From Clostridium sp. (GTDB lineage: Bacteria > Bacillota > Clostridia > Clostridiales > Clostridiaceae): a stretch of 59,913 bases of DNA. The notes beneath the pieces are model-generated. The model did not search any database and was not told where the DNA came from. It was given only the letters and a program-made list of their open reading frames with translations. Below, in pieces: positions 55,601 to 59,913 of the stretch. Each line of letters starts with the position of its first letter. Position 1 is the stretch's first letter. The DNA lies in assembly GCA_031292145.1 (NCBI GenBank), contig JARLHR010000131.1:1-59913 (forward strand). The letters are read 5' to 3'. Position numbers and translations under genes: made by a program.

Positions 55601-56136
55601 GCTTCGCTTCTTACGATTCTCATACCTCTACCACCGCCGCCTGCAGCAGCTTTTACCATTACAGGATATCCACACATATTAGCAACTTCAATTGCTTCTT
55701 CTTCTGAAGCTATTGCCTTATCTACACCTGGTATTACTGGAACTCCAGCTTTTTTTGCAGCTATTTTAGATTGAATCTTATCTCCTAGGCTTTCCATCAT
55801 TTCTGATTTTGGTCCTATAAATTCTATTCCTGCTTCTTCACATCTTCTAGCAAAATCAGCATTTTCGGACAAAAATCCATACCCTGGATGTATAGCATCT
55901 ACATGCTTTTTCAGTGCAAGGTTTATTATTTCATCAATATTTAAATAAGCTTCAACTGGCCCCTTATTTTTCCCTATTTGATATGCTTCATGAGCCTTAG
56001 TTCTAAATAATGCAAACTTATCCTCTTCTGTATATATAGCCACTGTTCTTATGCCAAGTTCATGACACGCTCTGAAAATTCTTATTGCTATTTCGCCTCT
56101 ATTAGCAACCAGTACTCTTTTAAATTTTTTCCCCAA
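52696..56136 (-). CDS. pyc: Pyruvate carboxylase
   Basis: 1146 residues, full length. Biotin carboxylase domain (1-450) with KAAAGGGGRGMR and FIEMNPRVQVEHT; carboxyltransferase domain (about 530-800) starting LLTDTTMRDAQQSLMATRVR, with the DMSALLKP metal region; a central allosteric/PYC-OADA part; and the biotinyl domain at the C-terminus with EAMKMET near 1112. ATP-dependent carboxylation of pyruvate to oxaloacetate for anaplerosis. Monocistronic, with a hairpin and an R element behind it. Confidence 0.97.
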   Translation of the reverse strand: MGKKFKRVLVANRGEIAIRIFRACHELGIRTVAIYTEEDKFALFRTKAHEAYQIGKNKGPVEAYLNIDEIINLALKKHVDAIHPGYGFLSENADFARRCEEAGIEFIGPKSEMMESLGDKIQSKIAAKKAGVPVIPGVDKAIASEEEAIEVANMCGYPVMVKAAAGGGGRGMRIVRSEAELLTAFRSAKNEAKKAFGIDDMFIEKYIEGPKHIEIQVLGDKYGNVVHLYERDCSIQRRHQKVIEIAPALSLTPEKREEICADALKIARSVSYRSAGTLEFLVDMHGNHYFIEMNPRVQVEHTITEMTTGIDIVQSQILIAEGFKLDSEEIGIHSQDDIKPRGYAIQCRVTTEDPSNNFSPDTGKIDVYRTGSGFGIRLDGGNGYSGAVISPYYDSLLVKSTAYSRTFEDAVRKSIRAIKELTITGVKTNVDFLINVLNNDQFQKGECDTNFISDNPQLFDIRPRTDEEQRILRFIGEKIVNETKGHKKEYDVPDIPIITSLDGLSGTKQILDAEGPDGVVKWIQNQNKLLLTDTTMRDAQQSLMATRVRTQDMKNIGKATAVYGNDLFSLEMWGGATFDTAYRFLKESPWKRLESLRKRIPNVMFQMLIRGANGVGYKNYPDNVIREFIKESAESGIDVFRIFDSLNWLKGIEVSLDEVLKCNKVAEVALCYTGDILDEARDKYSLKYYVEKAKEIEKMGAHILAIKDMSALLKPYAAKKLITALKDEISIPIHLHTHDTTGNGVATVLMAADAGVDIVDTTFNSMSGLTSQPALNSIVAALGNTDRDTGIDLSGIQKLSDYWDTVRPVYSQFESELKSGSAEIYKFEIPGGQYSNLKPQVESFGIGHRFNDVKHMYKKVNDMVGDIIKVTPSSKMVGDMAIFMVQNDLAPNNILEKAKNMAFPDSVVSYFKGMMGQPEGGFPKELQGIVLKGEEPITVRPGELLPPEDLDKIEAYLKEKYRFNPCKKDILSYALYPDVFEAFIKSVLEYGDVSRMGSDVFFHGLAEGETSEIEVAEGKTMIVQLIEIGKLDAEGNRTLDFEINGNRREIKIKDKTERIIGNSNVDNLSRMADPDNKLEIGASIPGTIIKVLVKEGDSVKEGESLLVIEAMKMETNIVASSTGIIEAVFAEEGKQVKTGELLVKIK

Positions 56137-56564
56137 TTAAAATACAACTCCTTTGTCATAATTTATTTATCACAATATATATAGATCTTAAAATTCTATA
56201 ATTTATAACATAACTATAATTTATATTTCAATCAAATGATTGTATGAACTATAAAAAATTTTAATTTACCGAATTATTAAGCACAATATATATATGAATT
56301 ATTCATAATTCAAGAAAACATATAATCACATACGAATGCAATTTTAATAATCAAAATATTGTAATTATATAAATTCTATTTTTTCAAAATCACCATATAA
56401 ATTATATCATATTTCATCATATATGCCACATATTATTTATCTTTATATTTATTTTTACATTATTCTTGCTTAAATAGCAAGTCACTTTATTTTATTAATT
56501 ATGAAATTTTCTATTCTTAATTATTTCATTTTTCTGCATTTATATATTTTTTTATAGGTTTATT
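56137..56564. other. AT-rich intergenic region between pyc and mscL
   Basis: About 430 bp with very high A+T, holding the pyc promoter. No hairpin with a T run, RNA motif or small coding frame with a ribosome binding site was recognised. Confidence 0.45.
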
Positions 56565-56999
56565 TTATTGTAATTCCGACGTACAATTAGGGCATTTTGT
56601 TGCATTAATATTAATTTCTGTACAGCAATACTTACAATGTTTCTTAGTATTAATCTTTTCTTCTTTTTCCTTCTTAAAAAAGCGATTCATTTGCTTTATC
56701 ACAATAAAAATTGAAAAAGATACGATTAAAAAATCTATTACATTATTTATGAACAAACCATAATTCACCGTAACAACACCAACATCTTTAGCTTCTTGTA
56801 TAGTTTTATAATTTCCGCTTCCTAGTGCAAAAAACAAATTAGAAAAATCAACTTTACCAATTAATAGTCCTAATAGAGGCATTATAATATCATTTACTAA
56901 CGATGTAATAATCTTGCCAAAAGCGCCTCCAATAATAACCCCAACCGCTAAATCAACAATATTGCCTTTAATTGCAAATTCCTTAAATTCCTTAAACAT
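56565..56999 (-). CDS. mscL: Large-conductance mechanosensitive channel with C-terminal zinc ribbon
   Basis: 144 residues. The MscL core is standard: [40 protein letters not shown] (N-helix and TM1), [27 protein letters not shown] (TM2). After the usual RFFKKEKEE charged cluster comes an added CKYC-x10-CPNC segment, a rubredoxin/zinc-ribbon-like knuckle, which the E. coli-type channel lacks. The core releases solutes under osmotic downshock. The ribbon probably folds in the cytoplasmic bundle; its effect is unknown. Confidence 0.92.
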   Translation of the reverse strand: MFKEFKEFAIKGNIVDLAVGVIIGGAFGKIITSLVNDIIMPLLGLLIGKVDFSNLFFALGSGNYKTIQEAKDVGVVTVNYGLFINNVIDFLIVSFSIFIVIKQMNRFFKKEKEEKINTKKHCKYCCTEININATKCPNCTSELQ

Positions 57000-57103
57000 A
57001 TTCTAATCCCCTTTTTGTTACTTTATTGCTTGGATAGGTAATAACGCATAAATTGGAATAATTGCTTATAGCTTCTTTTATTATCTGTCACTTTAATTTT
57101 TTT

Positions 57104-57196
57104 ATTCAAGGAAATTTCACAAAAGCTTTTAAGGAAATCGTTGGAATTACTCCAACAGAATATAGAAATAATTATTATTTTAAAATAATGAAGTAG
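57104..57196 (+). pseudogene. AraC-family regulator, C-terminal remnant
   Basis: An open frame ending at TAG 57194-57196 encodes IQGNFTKAFKEIVGITPTEY followed by RNNYYFKIMK. This is the second HTH of an AraC regulator (usual form F-x-F-K-x-x-x-G-x-T-P-x-x-Y-R). Nothing upstream restores the rest of the gene, so only the last 30 or so codons survive. Confidence 0.72.
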
Positions 57197-57258
57197 GAAG
57201 AAAATAATTTTATTATATATAAAAAATAGAGTAGCTTTTAACTACTCTATAAAACTAT

Positions 57259-57879
57259 CTATGTTGTTACAGTAACTTTGCATGTTGCTTTCTTATTACT
57301 TCCATCCCTTGCTATACATGTTATTGTTGCTGTTCCCTTTTTTAATGCTGTTATTTTTCCATTGCTATTTACTTTTGCTACTTTTTCATCACTTGATTTC
57401 CATCTTACTGTCGTATTACTTGCATTGCTTGGTGATACTGTCGCTGTTAATGTTGCTGTATTTCCTTTTACTATACTTAAACTTGTTTGATTTAATGTTA
57501 TGCCTGTTACTTTCACCGTTGATGTTGATGTTACAGTGACTTTGCAAGTTACTTTCTTATTGCTTCCATCTTTTGCTGTGCAAGTTATTATTGCTGTTCC
57601 ATTTTTCACTGCTGTTATTTTTCCATTACTATTTACTGTTGCTACCTTTTCATTACTTGATTTCCATTTTACTGCTGTATTGCTTGCATTACTTGGTGAT
57701 ACTGTTGTTGTTAGAGTTGATGTATTTCCCTTCGCTATACTTAATCTTGTTTGGTTTAATGTTATTCCTGTCACTTTTACTGTTGATGATGCAAATGCTG
57801 CCGTAGTTGGCACTAAACCTATGAACATCATAGTTATAATTAATAATTTAGCACTTAGCTTTTTTATTGTTTTAAACAT
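57259..57879 (-). CDS. Secreted protein with two Ig-like (BIG_2) domains
   Basis: About 206 residues. Signal peptide (LLIITMMFIGLVPTTAAFA), then two BIG_2 domains of about 85 residues each, both starting KVTGITLNQT and containing VSPSNASNT, VKWKSS/VRWKSS and VATVNSNGKITA/VAKVNSNGKITA. The two units are near-identical at DNA level, so a recent tandem duplication. It ends after the second domain with no enzyme or anchor. Possibly a truncated adhesin or a surface-binding module. The start at 57879 has AGAAGG upstream. Confidence 0.87.
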   Translation of the reverse strand: MFKTIKKLSAKLLIITMMFIGLVPTTAAFASSTVKVTGITLNQTRLSIAKGNTSTLTTTVSPSNASNTAVKWKSSNEKVATVNSNGKITAVKNGTAIITCTAKDGSNKKVTCKVTVTSTSTVKVTGITLNQTSLSIVKGNTATLTATVSPSNASNTTVRWKSSDEKVAKVNSNGKITALKKGTATITCIARDGSNKKATCKVTVTT

Positions 57880-57912
57880 ACTATTCACCCTTCTTTTTAT
57901 GCTTTTACATTA

Positions 57913-58116
57913 TCATACCATTCTACCATATATTATAAAATTTTCAAGGAATAATTTCCACAAAACAATTACTTGTATATATTTTTCTTCTATAAGTTCT
58001 GGAATTTCACCTGTTTTAGGTATAAATTTAATTAATTCTTTAGCATATACAGGTTCATTGTAAAAGTTATTATATCCACAGTGGGCACTATAAAGTGAAT
58101 TAATTTTAGCATCCAT
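57913..58116 (-). pseudogene. Fragment of an unidentified protein
   Basis: Open frame of 67 codons beginning MDAKINSLYSAHCGYNNF and including IPKTGEIPELIEEKY. The frame stays open upstream to the junction with the IS1380 remnant at about 58140. It looks like the C-terminal part of a gene cut by the insertion. Family not recognised; could also be spurious. Confidence 0.35.
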
Positions 58117-58140
58117 TTCACTGAGCTCCGCTCCGGAAAT

Positions 58141-58838
58141 GTGTACACTTCAAGGCAAGTTGTACGGTTTGTTGGTCCTGTTCTTAAAAGATACGTAAGC
58201 AAGTATCCTAATATTACAAGAGTTATAAGGGGTGATAGTGGTTTTGCTACTCCAGAATTATATGAAATTTTAGAACAGCTAGATACTCTTTACGCAATAA
58301 GGTTGAAAGTTAACCCAACACTTTATAAGCTAGCTTGTGAAGTTGCTGAAAGAATGGACTCACTTTGTAAAAGAGATGTGATTTCAAATCATGTCATTTA
58401 TGGCGAATTTCAATACAAAGCATCCAGTTGAAAAAAAGAACGTAGAGTTGTTGTTAAACTTGAGAAGCCGGAAGGACAAATGCTATACAACTATACTTTT
58501 ATTGTAACAGGGGCACCATGGAAAATTTTATAAAGGAAGGAAAACTTGGTTTATCCTTTGATAAAATGAGCAGTTCTGACTTCGTGGCGAATGCAAATAA
58601 ACTTCAAGAAACCGTTCTTGCATACAACTTCAACAATTGGTTCAGAAATATTTGCTTAGATAAAACATCAATGAAATCTATGACAATTGAAACTATTCGT
58701 ATAAAGATAATTAAAATTGCAGCTAAAATAACAAAAGGTGGACGTTACTTAAAGTTTAAGTTATGTAGCAGTTGTCCATATAAATATAAATTTTGGGCGA
58801 TACTAAATAAAATTCAATCCATACCTTTATTGGTGTAA
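58141..58838 (+). pseudogene. IS1380-family transposase remnant
   Basis: Three fragments of one transposase. 58141-58431 encodes the catalytic-domain part with VIRGDSGFATPELYEILEQL and then hits a TGA in place of a Trp codon. The same frame continues through RRVVVKLEKPEGQMLYNYTF. After a deletion and a frame change near 58507 the C-terminal part runs GTMENFIKEGKLGLSFDKMS, FNNWFRNICL and KLCSSCPYKYKFWAIL to 58838. The N-terminal 40 percent or so is missing. No intact terminal repeats were identified. Non-functional. Confidence 0.85.
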
Positions 58839-59096
58839 TTTGTTCATATGTGAAAATATAGAAATGTTGTGCTACGAAACAATACAAGGGATTAGTCTAC
58901 CCTTTTTTATAAATGTACATATATGTATTGTTAGTTTTTTGATAAATTTGCGCAAATTAAAGAACGTTTTAATATAAAAATTGAATAAACTTAAATTCTA
59001 TGTAAGTTTTTACAATAACAACTATAGAATTTGAGTTCATGAATAATCCGGGATCATATAAAGAATGACTATAAAAATAACAGTAACTAAAAATTT

Positions 59097-59717
59097 TTAT
59101 TCAAAAATGTAACAACATAATGATTTTGCAAAATCACTATAAGCGTATTTAACTTTACTATGATTCTCCACAGCATCCCATGTAGTTTCATTTACTTGAT
59201 TAATAATATTCAAGCTCGCAAATCTACAAGTGTTTTCATCTATTTCAAAAGAATCTTCATCATTAATATGCTCTTTTAAATATTGTAAATCTTCATAAAT
59301 ACTATCTTTTATAACATTACTCATTATAAAAAATTGTTTTCTATTAATATCTTCATTAAGTAGATGTTTGTACAAATTTATCAAGTATGGCATTTTTTCT
59401 TTTTCGGAAATGCTATTTATTATATTAAACATTCGTTCAATATCTTTATCAGTCTGTCTTTTTCCCATTTTAGTTATATACTTTTGTCTCTTTTCAAGTG
59501 GTATATCAGATACTCCAGAAAGAAAACTTTTTAATTTACTCCAAAAAAGTTTTGATGGTAAGTCTTTTACTGTTTTTAAAACATTAACAGCTTTAGAAAC
59601 ATCTCCTATAACCTCAGAGCTAATACTAATAATTTCTTTACCATCTTCTAAAAGTTCCTTAGTAAAATCTTTAGATAATATAACAGAAAGAGATTCAATA
59701 CAATTTTCTATATCCAT
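59097..59717 (-). CDS. Hypothetical cytoplasmic protein
   Basis: About 206 residues, mostly helical, no signal peptide or strong TM segment. Contains SKLFWSKLKSFLSGVSDIPLEKRQKYITKMGKR-like basic/hydrophobic stretch (about 82-113) and an acidic C-terminal half with ISEKEKMPYLINLYKHLL. A GGGAGG site precedes the ATG at 59717. I do not recognise the family. It sits in a zone with transposon debris, so recent acquisition is possible. Confidence 0.6.
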   Translation of the reverse strand: MDIENCIESLSVILSKDFTKELLEDGKEIISISSEVIGDVSKAVNVLKTVKDLPSKLFWSKLKSFLSGVSDIPLEKRQKYITKMGKRQTDKDIERMFNIINSISEKEKMPYLINLYKHLLNEDINRKQFFIMSNVIKDSIYEDLQYLKEHINDEDSFEIDENTCRFASLNIINQVNETTWDAVENHSKVKYAYSDFAKSLCCYIFE

Positions 59718-59890
59718 AAATTTACCTCCCATAAAATTCTCCTATAGTTAAATAGTAACATATTTAAATTCAAACTATAAACGAGCGTTTTTACATCCAA
59801 TAAATTACCAACAATAAAAAAATAGAACATTTATGAAATCATTTGTTATAATTAGGTTCCAACACAAAACATAACAAGGAGATATCATAA

Positions 59891-59913
59891 ATGTTCATTG
59901 GCTCAATTATAAC
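59891..59913 (+). CDS. Start of a gene cut by the right edge
   Basis: ATG at 59891 with AAGGAG 9 nt upstream and a TATAAT box at about 59846-59852. Only MFIGSII is visible. Identity unknown. Confidence 0.4.

Noticed and set aside
52763-55774. Plus-strand open frames over pyruvate carboxylase
   Set aside because: They are antisense shadows of a well-conserved gene, with no ribosome binding sites or recognisable domains.
57278-58063. Long plus-strand frames of Leu/Val/Phe-rich sequence over the Ig-like gene
   Set aside because: They arise from the repetitive antisense of the BIG_2 repeats; the minus-strand frame has signal peptide and domain structure.

Overview
The window is about 60 kb of chromosome from a low-GC, AT-rich, spore-forming anaerobic Firmicute, most likely a solventogenic-type Clostridium sensu stricto. 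The evidence is the strong A/T codon bias, AGGAGG-type ribosome binding sites, the dnaX-ybaB-recR-DUF2508-bofA block (BofA controls sigma-K processing during sporulation), the large Bacillus/Clostridium-type SRP RNA, and clostridial forms of the PTS, Opp and 4-hydroxybutyrate dehydrogenase families. The species is inferred, not proven. Most genes lie on the minus strand.

Layout. 0-4.4 kb: a mannose-family PTS (EIIA, EIIB, start of EIIC) behind a sigma-54 promoter, with its LevR-type activator. 4.4-10.3 kb: tcdA, mtnN, a chemoreceptor, a ferredoxin-nitroreductase and its probable TetR regulator with a 35-bp palindromic operator. 10.4-17.8 kb: a beta-helix/potassium-channel fusion, a YhgE/Pip membrane protein, serA with a DUF1015 gene, and a frameshifted GNAT. 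17.9-23.6 kb: a complete oligopeptide ABC transporter (oppBCDFA) with an upstream cre site. 23.8-36.6 kb: a polyamine island with putrescine aminotransferase, gamma-aminobutyraldehyde-type dehydrogenase, an amidohydrolase, PotABCD uptake, a PII protein, two paralogous LuxR regulators and a 4-hydroxybutyrate dehydrogenase homologue that has lost its metal ligands. 37-40.5 kb: a secreted M13 peptidase and a cell-wall CHAP protein. 40.9-47.4 kb: the bofA-recR-ybaB-dnaX housekeeping block, then thyA-folA and a FAH-family hydrolase. 47.5-52.2 kb: SRP RNA, crcB, a TIGR01906 membrane protein, two CheX genes and an AI-2E-type permease. 52.7-57 kb: pyruvate carboxylase and an MscL with a zinc ribbon. 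57-59.9 kb: a decaying zone with an AraC remnant, an Ig-like secreted protein, an IS1380 remnant and an unknown gene.

How the genes work together. The polyamine island reads as uptake (PotABCD), transamination of putrescine to 4-aminobutanal, oxidation to GABA, and possibly further steps. It is framed by two GAF-like/LuxR regulators, and a PII protein sits at the head of the transporter operon. The PTS is switched on through LevR and sigma-54.

The least expected content is in the non-coding DNA. A family of short elements with (A)GGCACA-type ends flanked by TA occurs at least five times (1.55, 27.5, 42.5, 49.5, 52.5 kb), and a second family of about 250-bp palindromes occurs twice (27.6, 36.8 kb). 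In several cases the TA target is part of the stop codon of the neighbouring gene, so the element supplies the last base, or the last codons, of the reading frame. One element is nested inside another, and the second palindrome copy gives the empty site. In addition, a 74-nt tRNA-like sequence ending in CCA abuts the 5' end of the SRP RNA in what looks like one transcript.
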